Source: Flavobacterium psychrophilum | GTDB lineage: Bacteria; Bacteroidota; Bacteroidia; Flavobacteriales; Flavobacteriaceae | NCBI GenBank assembly: GCA_945872245.1 | Contig: CAMBZB010000009.1 | Location: forward strand, 1 to 64,000 | Direction of reading: 5' to 3' | Length of the DNA: 64,000 nt | Part shown: positions 16,554 through 23,221 of the stretch, piece after piece | Numbering within the stretch: the stretch's first letter is position 1 | Layout: each line of letters starts with the position of its first letter | Position numbers and translations under genes: made by a program | The notes under the pieces: generated by a model | What the model was told of the DNA's origin: nothing | What the model saw: only the letters and a program-made list of their open reading frames with translations | Databases searched by the model: none

Positions 16554-17768
16554 ATGATTAACCCTTCGGCAAACGGTTGGATAGATAAATTTTTCTCAAA
16601 ACAAAAAACCTTTCTATTTTCTGATGAAGAGAATTTAAATACGTTTTATAAAAAAGTCAGAGAAACAGGGTTCATATACGGCCATATAGTTTCTTATGAC
16701 AGGGCTGGCGCGATTGACACCGAATCTTGGGTTGGAAACGAAGTGTCTAAAGTTGCACTATTGAACACTTTATTTAGTATTTATGTTTTGTCCTCAAACG
16801 ATGCCAAAACTGAAAATTTCATAGCTAAAGCACTTGCTTTTTATAACGAAATGAATCCTGAAGGCTTTAATTTATTAAAAAAAGTATTGCCTGAAAGCTC
16901 TCCTTCATTAAACCTGGAAAAAATAATCGATAGTCGAGTTCAAACCAATATCGATATTATAAGTAAAAACTTCTCCCATATTTTAACCAATGCATTGCTT
17001 TTTATTGATATTCTGGCCTTCCATCAATATCTAATTCAAGGAGCAATTCCTGAAAAATATTTAAAAAAAATAGAGGAAGCCATTATCAATATTGTTTCCC
17101 TTGCGCTGAAAACTAAATCCAATAAATCTAAATATGACGATTTGTTGATTAGGCTTTTTGAGTCTTCTGTTCGGTACACTAAATTTTCAAAGGTGAATAT
17201 TCAATCCCAGAATTTTGGGATGGAGGAACTCGAACTAGACTATTTTACAAACGAGTTAGAAAAAAAATACCTCATTGACGTGGCCGGAATGGCCTTATGG
17301 AGTGATGGGGTTATCGAAAAAAACGAGGCTTATTTTCTTCATAAATTAGCCGAGTTGATGACTGTTTCCGACGATTTCGTAACCGAAAGTATAGCAACAA
17401 CAAATGAATTCATCACAAACTACAAGGATGAAATTCCCTATTTCAATTACTCCAATCCTGTCAAACATTTTTATGACCAAACCACTCAAACTGTCACAAA
17501 ATTAATTACACGCAACAAAAACAGATTAGTAAAAGAAATTATTCAAAGCAAGGAATTGATGCTTTTATTGGCAATTTCCACAAGAAGGGATTTGGATGAA
17601 AAAGAAAAGAAAAAAGTAAAAAAACAATTATTGGACATTTGTAAAACCGTTCCGTCTCTGACTATATTTCTGCTTCCCGGCGGCAGCTTATTACTCCCTA
17701 TTTTAATCAAATTTATCCCCAGACTTTTACCTTCGGCTTTCAATGAAAACCTGGAAGAAAACGAATAA
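16554..17768 (+). CDS. LETM1-related protein with TerB-like middle domain
   Basis: The predicted protein has 404 residues, with no signal peptide. The middle (about residues 240-290) reads DVAGMALWSDGVIEKNEAYF, the acidic pattern of TerB-like domains. The C-terminus (about 325-395) has LLLAISTRRDLDEKEKKKVKKQ followed by a hydrophobic segment FLLPGGSLLLPILIKFIPRL, like the ribosome-binding region of mitochondrial LETM1. Flavobacterial homologues are called LETM1-related biofilm-associated proteins. The role is unproven. It ends at a clear terminator shared with the convergent carbonic anhydrase gene. Confidence 0.7.
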   Translation: MINPSANGWIDKFFSKQKTFLFSDEENLNTFYKKVRETGFIYGHIVSYDRAGAIDTESWVGNEVSKVALLNTLFSIYVLSSNDAKTENFIAKALAFYNEMNPEGFNLLKKVLPESSPSLNLEKIIDSRVQTNIDIISKNFSHILTNALLFIDILAFHQYLIQGAIPEKYLKKIEEAIINIVSLALKTKSNKSKYDDLLIRLFESSVRYTKFSKVNIQSQNFGMEELELDYFTNELEKKYLIDVAGMALWSDGVIEKNEAYFLHKLAELMTVSDDFVTESIATTNEFITNYKDEIPYFNYSNPVKHFYDQTTQTVTKLITRNKNRLVKEIIQSKELMLLLAISTRRDLDEKEKKKVKKQLLDICKTVPSLTIFLLPGGSLLLPILIKFIPRLLPSAFNENLEENE

Positions 17769-17770
17769 AA

Positions 17771-17794
17771 AAAATCGCTCTAAGGCGATTTTTT
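17771..17794. terminator. Bidirectional terminator between the LETM1-like gene and can
   Basis: AAAATCGC-TCTAAG-GCGATTTT with flanking A and T runs. It overlaps the stop of the convergent gene by two bases. Confidence 0.75.
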
Positions 17795-18431
17795 ACTGAA
17801 ATTTTAATTGATATACTTTGTCCAAATCCTTGTCAGAACTTATGTTGACTTCCAAATCTGTCACGAAACCCGAATTTAAACCATAAGCCCAACCGTGAAG
17901 TGTTAAATCTTGGCCGTTTTTCCAGGCAGACTGTACGATGGAGGTTTTAGCCAAATCAAATACTTGCTCTTTAACATTAACTTCCACGAAAGCATTAAAC
18001 CGATCTGTTTCGTCTCCTATAGAATCCAAATACTCCTGATGTAAACGATACACATCTTTTATATGACGAATCCAGTTATCTATTATACCTATTGACAGAT
18101 TATTCATGGCTGCCTGTATACCTCCACAACCGTAATGGCCACATACAATAACGTGTTTTACTTTTAAAACATTGACTGCGTAATCCAATACACTTAACAT
18201 ATTCATGTCACTATGAACTACCATATTGGCAATGTTTCGATGCACGAACACTTCACCAGGTTTCGCCCCAACAATCTCATTTGCGGGAACTCTACTGTCT
18301 GAACATCCTATCCATAAAAGTGGCGGGGTTTGACCTTTTGCCAAATCTTGAAAATAATTTGGATCTTTTGCCAAAGAATCTTCCACCCATTTTTTATTAT
18401 TATCTAGTATTTTTTTGTAAAAATCACTCAT
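17793..18431 (-). CDS. can: Beta-class carbonic anhydrase
   Basis: The predicted protein has 212 residues, with no signal peptide (cytoplasmic). The zinc ligands are Cys43, His99 and Cys102 (GCSDSR and CGHYGCGG), with the Asp45-Arg47 dyad, as in E. coli Can. It interconverts CO2 and bicarbonate, supplying bicarbonate to carboxylases. The gene is divergent from oxyR across a 231-bp gap, and a TATTTTTG element on this strand at 18592-18599 could start a long-leader transcript. Confidence 0.93.
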   Translation of the reverse strand: MSDFYKKILDNNKKWVEDSLAKDPNYFQDLAKGQTPPLLWIGCSDSRVPANEIVGAKPGEVFVHRNIANMVVHSDMNMLSVLDYAVNVLKVKHVIVCGHYGCGGIQAAMNNLSIGIIDNWIRHIKDVYRLHQEYLDSIGDETDRFNAFVEVNVKEQVFDLAKTSIVQSAWKNGQDLTLHGWAYGLNSGFVTDLEVNISSDKDLDKVYQLKFQ

Positions 18432-18635
18432 TTTTTATTTATTTTAAAGTCTATTAAGACATCCATGCAAATAGGGATCCTAATCCTGTTTTTATTATAC
18501 ACTTGTAGGAGCTGCTTTCATCTGATTTTATAGCACTAAATTTAGCGATTTATTTTCGACTTTCACATTTATATTTGGGCCTAATTTAAAACAAAAATAC
18601 TAAGAACTATAATAATAAATTAAATTGATTGTTTT

Positions 18636-18643
18636 TATATTTG
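18636..18643 (+). promoter_or_regulatory. -7 promoter element of oxyR
   Basis: TATATTTG is a full match, 19 bases before the ATG at 18663. A second TATATTTG lies at 18570-18577 and might be an alternative start. Confidence 0.5.
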
Positions 18644-18662
18644 CATCAGAAAATACTATATA

Positions 18663-19604
18663 ATGACAATTACCCAACTGCAATATGTTTTGGCTGTTGC
18701 CGAACACAAAAATTTTACTCTTGCCGCTGAAAAATGTTTCGTGACCCAACCTACATTGAGTATGCAAATTCAAAAAATTGAGGAGGAACTTAACGTTTTA
18801 ATATTCGACAGAAGTAAAAAACCTATTCAGCTCACTGCTATTGGACTAAAAATTGTAAATCAAGCCAAAAACATAGTTAATGAAGCTGGGAAAATAAAAG
18901 ATATTGTTGAATACCAAAAAGGATTCATAGGTGGCGAATTCCGATTGGGAATAATCCCTACCATTACACCTACACTTTTGCCCATGTTTTTGAATAATTT
19001 CATAAAAAAATATCCAAAAGTAAAACTCATCGTAGAAGAATTAAACACCGATGAAATTATTCTTCGTTTAAAGAATGGTCATCTTGATGCGGCCATTGCC
19101 GCAACACCACTAGAAGATGAAAAAATTAAAGAAATCGTCCTATATTATGAACCTTTCGTAGCTTATATTCCTTCGGATCATATAGCTTCACAGAAAAAGG
19201 AAATTGAAATTTCTGACTTAAATCTTGATGATATTTTATTGCTACAGGATGGGCACTGTTTTCGGGATAGTATTTTAAATTTATGTAAAAACCAAGAGAT
19301 TGCCACCAGAAATACATTCCAACTGGAAAGCGGCAGTTTTGAAACTTTAATTAAATTAGCAGACGAAGGATTAGGAACAACACTGCTGCCCTATTTGCAC
19401 ACTTTGGATTTGAAAGAAAAAGACAAATTAAAATTAAGGCATTTTAAAGAACCTAAACCAGCTCGGGAAGTAAGCCTAATTTATCCAAAGAGCGAATTAA
19501 AAATACATATTATTGATGCGCTACGAAACACGATTTCAGGTGTCATAAAAGGGGCAATTGCTTTTCATAATGTTCAAATCATTAGCCCAATTCAAAATAA
19601 ATAA
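18663..19604 (+). CDS. oxyR: Hydrogen peroxide-sensing LysR-type regulator OxyR
   Basis: The predicted protein has 313 residues. An N-terminal winged helix (LQYVLAVAEHKNFTLAAEKC, then TQPTLSMQIQKIEEEL) precedes a LysR effector domain. The redox motif GHCFRDSILNLCKNQ places the cysteines at residues 199 and 208, the same numbers as in E. coli OxyR, so this is very probably a true peroxide sensor rather than another LysR protein. It would activate antioxidant genes on oxidation. The divergent neighbour is carbonic anhydrase; the usual ahpC or katG targets are not in the window. Confidence 0.9.
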   Translation: MTITQLQYVLAVAEHKNFTLAAEKCFVTQPTLSMQIQKIEEELNVLIFDRSKKPIQLTAIGLKIVNQAKNIVNEAGKIKDIVEYQKGFIGGEFRLGIIPTITPTLLPMFLNNFIKKYPKVKLIVEELNTDEIILRLKNGHLDAAIAATPLEDEKIKEIVLYYEPFVAYIPSDHIASQKKEIEISDLNLDDILLLQDGHCFRDSILNLCKNQEIATRNTFQLESGSFETLIKLADEGLGTTLLPYLHTLDLKEKDKLKLRHFKEPKPAREVSLIYPKSELKIHIIDALRNTISGVIKGAIAFHNVQIISPIQNK

Positions 19605-19639
19605 AAAAGGAGACTAAAAAGTATCAAGATTCCTTTTTT
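19603..19639. terminator. Probable terminator between oxyR and the convergent small gene
   Basis: AAAAAAGGA pairs with TCCTTTTTT across a 19-base loop, followed by further T's. It overlaps the oxyR stop and is weaker than the other terminators because of the large loop. Confidence 0.45.
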
Positions 19640-19643
19640 TTTA

Positions 19644-19841
19644 CTAATTCACAATGCTTAAATACTGCTTAAGTTCAGGTCTTCCTTTTGTGAAATTTTC
19701 CAGCCAATTTTTTAATTTTTCGATTTCGTAAGGCAGCAAATTTTTATTTGCTTTTCTCAATTCCTTGCAAAAAAGTGAAGGGTCAATGCTAACTTTTTCA
19801 AGTACAATTTTCGTGTAATCGTATATCATTCTATAAGGCAT
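19644..19841 (-). CDS. Small conserved protein, paralogue A of a tandem pair
   Basis: The predicted protein has 65 residues: MPYRMIYDYTK start, LFCKEL core, and PELKQYLSIVN end. It is soluble and helix-rich with one conserved Cys, and shows no known motif. It is about 62 % identical over 61 residues (38 by hand count) to the protein at 20069-20266 on the same strand. The shared AAATCTT..TTTGTTATG leader suggests that the duplication included the 5' region. The start could instead be the internal Met at residue 5, which both copies share. Function unknown. Confidence 0.75.
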   Translation of the reverse strand: MPYRMIYDYTKIVLEKVSIDPSLFCKELRKANKNLLPYEIEKLKNWLENFTKGRPELKQYLSIVN

Positions 19842-20042
19842 AACAAAAAGATTTAGGGTTATCTCACCATAAAGATAGAATAATAAAACATTAAGTCCAA
19901 AATAAATTCACAAAAAAATACGATTAAGTACGATAAAATCTGTTTATTTACATATTTTTGATTTATTTATAAGAAATAGATTAAATATGTTATTTATTGC
20001 AGGGTAAATAAAATAGAATCTCATATAGGGTAGAACCAAAAA

Positions 20043-20063
20043 AAAGAACCATTAAGGTTCTTT
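20043..20063 (-). terminator. Terminator of small paralogue B
   Basis: AAAGAACC-ATTAA-GGTTCTTT lies directly after the 20069 stop on the minus strand. The A-run on the left gives a U-tract in that direction. Confidence 0.7.
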
Positions 20064-20068
20064 CTATT

Positions 20069-20266
20069 TTACTTGTTTACAATTATAAGACATTGTTTTA
20101 ATTCTGGCTTTTCAATTACAAAGTGCAGTAGCCATTCTCGCAACAACTCCAATTCAAAGGGCAATAATGCTTTTATTGCCTTTTCTAATTCTTTGCAAAA
20201 AAGCATAGGATCGAAACTCACTCTTTCGAGTACTGATTTTGTGTAATCAAACATTATTTTCGACAT
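20069..20266 (-). CDS. Small conserved protein, paralogue B of a tandem pair
   Basis: The predicted protein has 65 residues: MSKIMFDYTKSVL start, FDPMLFCKELEKA core, and PELKQCLIIVN end. It carries an extra Cys near the end that is absent from paralogue A. Conserved positions (DYTK, LFCKEL, LLP, PELKQ, IVN) lie across the whole chain, so both copies appear to be under purifying selection. It has its own terminator 6 bases after the stop, so the two are probably transcribed separately. Function unknown. Confidence 0.75.
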   Translation of the reverse strand: MSKIMFDYTKSVLERVSFDPMLFCKELEKAIKALLPFELELLREWLLHFVIEKPELKQCLIIVNK

Positions 20267-20394
20267 AACAAATTAAGATTTGGGTTAGAACTTGAAAAGG
20301 AACTATTGTAAAAATTAGGGTTTAATTTTTGATAAATCTCACCTTATTAAGTAACGCATCACTTTATTTATTATTGCACAAAAACTCGAAAAGA

Positions 20395-21057
20395 TTAAAA
20401 TTTTCTGGCTCGAAACATTTCCCGTTTTCCCGGGGGTCCTGCTAGTTTTTCGACCGTAAAACCTGCTTCCATCATGCTTCTTTTTATCACTCCGCGAGCC
20501 GCATAAGTGACCAATATGCCCTTTGGCTTAAGTGCCTTGTACATTTTTTCAAAAATAGCCGTACTCCACAATTCGGGTTGTACCCTGTAGCCAAAAGCAT
20601 CAAAATAAATCAAATCAAACTTTTCTAAATCATCAATATCCTGAAAAAATTGATTCCTTTTGGTGAATATAAAATCATTTCTTAAAATAATTTGTTCTTC
20701 CCACTTGGATTCATGTATCTTCTCGAAGGTGGCACTATCATTTTCAGCACCCAAAGCCGGAACATAATTCATCAATAGTACTTCTTCTGGCGAAATAGGA
20801 TAGGCTTCCACCCCAACATAATCAATACTTTGGTTTAGTTTTTGTGATTCCAAAAAAGTGATAAAAGCATTCAATCCTGTTCCAAATCCAATTTCTAAAA
20901 TAGAGACGGTTTTGTTTTCAAATAAGCTTAGTCCATTATTTATAAAAACATGCTGGGCTTCTTGAATGGCTCCAAACTTAGAATGATAGCATTCGTCCCA
21001 TTCTTCGATATGGATAGTGGTAGAACCGTCATGAGTTTGTATAATCTCTCTTTTCAA
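20395..21057 (-). CDS. mnmD: tRNA 5-(aminomethyl)-2-thiouridine methyltransferase, MnmD-type
   Basis: The predicted protein has 220 residues. The N-terminal segment DECYHSKFGAIQEAQHVFI and SAM-binding loop ILEIGFGTGLNAF, followed by LIYFDAFGYRVQPELW and the C-terminal LAGPPGKREMFRARK, match MnmD, the stand-alone form of the MnmC methyltransferase domain (DUF752). It would methylate the aminomethyl group at wobble uridine 34. No MnmC oxidase domain is fused. A TAAATTTG element on this strand at 21103-21110 is a plausible promoter. Confidence 0.9.
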   Translation of the reverse strand: MKREIIQTHDGSTTIHIEEWDECYHSKFGAIQEAQHVFINNGLSLFENKTVSILEIGFGTGLNAFITFLESQKLNQSIDYVGVEAYPISPEEVLLMNYVPALGAENDSATFEKIHESKWEEQIILRNDFIFTKRNQFFQDIDDLEKFDLIYFDAFGYRVQPELWSTAIFEKMYKALKPKGILVTYAARGVIKRSMMEAGFTVEKLAGPPGKREMFRARKF

Positions 21058-21102
21058 AATTTATTTCTGGTGTTTTGAAGATTTCTAATAGTGCGTACTG
21101 TC

Positions 21103-21110
21103 CAAATTTA
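21103..21110 (-). promoter_or_regulatory. -7 promoter element of mnmD
   Basis: The minus strand reads TAAATTTG, 45 bases upstream of the mnmD ATG. Confidence 0.45.
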
Positions 21111-21265
21111 GCTAAAAACAAATCTATTTGACCATCAAAAATCGATTTTTTTTAGATATTCCATAAAATTGTGGTTGCTTTTTTCATTATTTTTTTTGAA
21201 TAAACAAAACGCATTCAAATGCTGTAATTAATGTCTTTTTAGCAAGTATTTCAACGATTTTTATT

Positions 21266-21273
21266 TAATTTTG
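21266..21273 (+). promoter_or_regulatory. -7 promoter element of ilvE
   Basis: TAATTTTG is a full match, giving a leader of about 70 bases before the ATG at 21350. The leader contains CGTCG..CGACG, a weak hairpin. I see no leucine- or valine-rich leader peptide of the attenuator type. Confidence 0.5.
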
Positions 21274-21349
21274 CAAAAGACAAATCGTCGAATGCGAATG
21301 CGACGTTTTTAAATTCAATCTTATTATATTAAATACACCAATCATTAAT

Positions 21350-22417
21350 ATGAGTGCAACACAAACCAACAAAATTGAAATAATTAAAACTGCCACTTCA
21401 AAAATAAATGAAGTTGATTTTGATAATTTGAGTTTTGGTGCTGTTTTTACCGATCATTTATTGGAGTGCGATTACACGAATGGGGAGTGGCAAAAACCAA
21501 TCATCAAACCGTATGCTCCGTTTTTATTAGATCCTTCCGCTAAAGTTTTTCATTATGGGCAAGCCATCTTTGAAGGAATGAAGGCTTATAAAGATGAACA
21601 AGATGCTATTTGGCTTTTTAGACCCGATGAAAACTTCAAACGCTTTAATAATTCTGCCATAAGAATGGCAATGCCTGAAGTTCCTGAATATGTTTTTATG
21701 GAAGGCCTGAATCAGTTGTTGCAATTAGACAAGGAATGGGTGAAAAAAGGGAAGGGAAATTCACTTTACATTAGACCCTTTATGATTGCTACCGGAACTG
21801 GAGTAATTGCAAATCCCTCAGATGATTATAAATTCATGATTATTTTATCTCCAGCAAAATCCTATTATTCAGGCGAAGTAAAAGTAATCATCGCCGAACA
21901 CTACAGTAGGGCTGCAAATGGTGGTATTGGAGCTGCAAAAGCTGCAGGAAATTATGCTGCGCAATTTTACCCAACTAATTTGGCCAACAAAGACGGTTTT
22001 CAACAAATTATTTGGACGGATGATGCCACCCATACCAAATTAGAAGAAGCGGGTACCATGAATGTCTTTTTCAGAATAAAGGATACTTTGTACACTGCTC
22101 CCACAAGTGAAAGAATTCTTGATGGTGTGACTAGAAAAAGTCTTATTGTAATGGCTGAAAAAGAAAATATTGATATGGTGGTCAGACCTGTCATTGTTTC
22201 AGAACTTGTTGAAGCAGCAAAAAACGGTTCTTTGAAAGAGATTTTTGGAGCTGGAACAGCTGCTGTAATTAGTCCAATTGCCGGATTTTCCTACCAAGAC
22301 GTTTATTATGAATTACCTAAAACAGAAAATTCATTTGCCATGCTTCTTAAAGACAAATTAACAAACATTCAACAAAAATTGGCCGAAGATACCTTTGGCT
22401 GGACTGTTAAGGTTTAG
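21350..22417 (+). CDS. ilvE: Branched-chain amino acid aminotransferase
   Basis: The predicted protein has 355 residues, the normal length of the large BCAT subgroup. It has HYGQAIFEGMKAYK and LYIRPFMIATGTGVI, with the PLP lysine at about residue 197 (GAAKAAGNYAAQ). EEAGTMNVFF and a C-terminal EIFGAGTAAVISPI segment follow. It interconverts Leu, Ile and Val with their 2-oxo acids and glutamate. It is monocistronic between its own promoter and a strong terminator. Confidence 0.93.
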   Translation: MSATQTNKIEIIKTATSKINEVDFDNLSFGAVFTDHLLECDYTNGEWQKPIIKPYAPFLLDPSAKVFHYGQAIFEGMKAYKDEQDAIWLFRPDENFKRFNNSAIRMAMPEVPEYVFMEGLNQLLQLDKEWVKKGKGNSLYIRPFMIATGTGVIANPSDDYKFMIILSPAKSYYSGEVKVIIAEHYSRAANGGIGAAKAAGNYAAQFYPTNLANKDGFQQIIWTDDATHTKLEEAGTMNVFFRIKDTLYTAPTSERILDGVTRKSLIVMAEKENIDMVVRPVIVSELVEAAKNGSLKEIFGAGTAAVISPIAGFSYQDVYYELPKTENSFAMLLKDKLTNIQQKLAEDTFGWTVKV

Positions 22418-22442
22418 TTTTCAGGTTGTAAATAGCAGTATT

Positions 22443-22487
22443 AAAAAGCCGTTTAAAATGATACTAATCATTTTAAACGGCTTTTTT
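22443..22487. terminator. Strong terminator after ilvE
   Basis: A perfect 20-bp stem (AAAAAGCCGTTTAAAATGAT and its complement) with the four-base loop ACTA, then T's. It probably also ends the convergent MazG-like gene. Confidence 0.9.
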
Positions 22488-22503
22488 ATTCTATCGAAAT
22501 CTG

Positions 22504-22893
22504 TTATTTTTCTCCTAATATTTTCGAGAAATCTGGTTTAAAATAATTGGGGCCTTTCATCACTTTTCCATCTTCGCGATAGATGGGTTTTCCGTTTTCG
22601 CCCAATTTACTCATGTTACTTCGCTGGATTTCGTCAAAAACTGCTTCTATCTTATGCTGCAAACCATGTTCTATAATGGTACCACAAAGAATATACATCA
22701 TATCGCCCAATGCATCTGCAATTTCAACTAGATCATTGTTCTGCACAGCCTCGAGGTATTCCTCATTTTCTTCCTTCATCAAATTGTAACGAAGTATGTT
22801 TTTACTTTCGCCCAAATCGGCTCTTGGGATTTCACTGTGACCAATAACAAACGCAGTATGAAATTCCTTGACTGCATTGATTTGCTTTTGCAT
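22504..22893 (-). CDS. MazG-like nucleotide pyrophosphohydrolase
   Basis: The predicted protein has 129 residues. It has the all-alpha NTP-PPase motif with EENEEYLEA (first helix, EExxE) and EIADALGDMMYILCGT (second helix, ExxD), the Mg2+-binding residues of the MazG/dUTPase superfamily. The substrate is unknown, possibly dUTP or a non-canonical NTP. The C-terminal GENGKPIYREDGKVMKGPNY segment resembles the phosphoribosyl-ATP-diphosphatase-like group of DR2231-type enzymes. It is divergent from a small membrane protein gene. Confidence 0.82.
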   Translation of the reverse strand: MQKQINAVKEFHTAFVIGHSEIPRADLGESKNILRYNLMKEENEEYLEAVQNNDLVEIADALGDMMYILCGTIIEHGLQHKIEAVFDEIQRSNMSKLGENGKPIYREDGKVMKGPNYFKPDFSKILGEK

Positions 22894-22948
22894 AATTTTA
22901 TTTAATTAAATGAAGGGGCAAATTAGTAACTTTTCCTAAACAAAACCT

Positions 22949-22956
22949 TAAATTTG
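22949..22956 (+). promoter_or_regulatory. -7 promoter element of the small membrane protein gene
   Basis: TAAATTTG is a full match. The TTG at 22954 that opens the longer frame is part of this element, so translation starts at the ATG at 22975. Confidence 0.55.
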
Positions 22957-22974
22957 CCCAAAATATTTTCAACT

Positions 22975-23163
22975 ATGTTTAGTCCAGGACAATTGTTATT
23001 TGCCGGCGGGTTTTTTGTTGCTTTCGTTATTGCAATGGTTTACGCCTATAGAAAAGATGCCAAATTGCATACCCTATTTTACAAAGGAAATTATAAAATA
23101 TTAATTGCCTTTCTTATCTTTATAGGACTGCTTTTTCTGATAAAGATATTTTTTAAACGGTAG
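22975..23163 (+). CDS. Small membrane protein with two helices
   Basis: The predicted protein has 62 residues: MFSPGQLLFAGGFFVAFVI, a loop with YAYRKDAKLHTLFYKGNYK, then a second hydrophobic segment and a basic end (FFKR). The two predicted helices, at about residues 5-25 and 41-58, are separated by a basic loop. Close relatives occur in Flavobacterium as hypothetical proteins. Function unknown. Confidence 0.7.
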   Translation: MFSPGQLLFAGGFFVAFVIAMVYAYRKDAKLHTLFYKGNYKILIAFLIFIGLLFLIKIFFKR

Positions 23164-23172
23164 TTTTCTTCC

Positions 23173-23203
23173 ATAAAAAAAGATGCCTTTAAGGCATCTT
23201 CTA
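23173..23203 (-). terminator. Terminator for the M49 peptidase gene
   Basis: AAGATGCCTT-T-AAGGCATCTT with an A-run on the left gives a good U-tract in the minus direction. It may also slow plus-strand transcription. Confidence 0.65.
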
Positions 23204-23221
23204 TTTTAAAAAATCATATTT

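Noticed and set aside
21273-21349. Attenuator leader peptide before ilvE
   Set aside because: No short ORF rich in Leu, Val or Ile codons lies between the promoter and the ATG.
22443-22487. The 20-bp perfect palindrome after ilvE as a regulator binding site
   Set aside because: It has a four-base loop and T-run at the end of two convergent genes, so an intrinsic terminator explains it.
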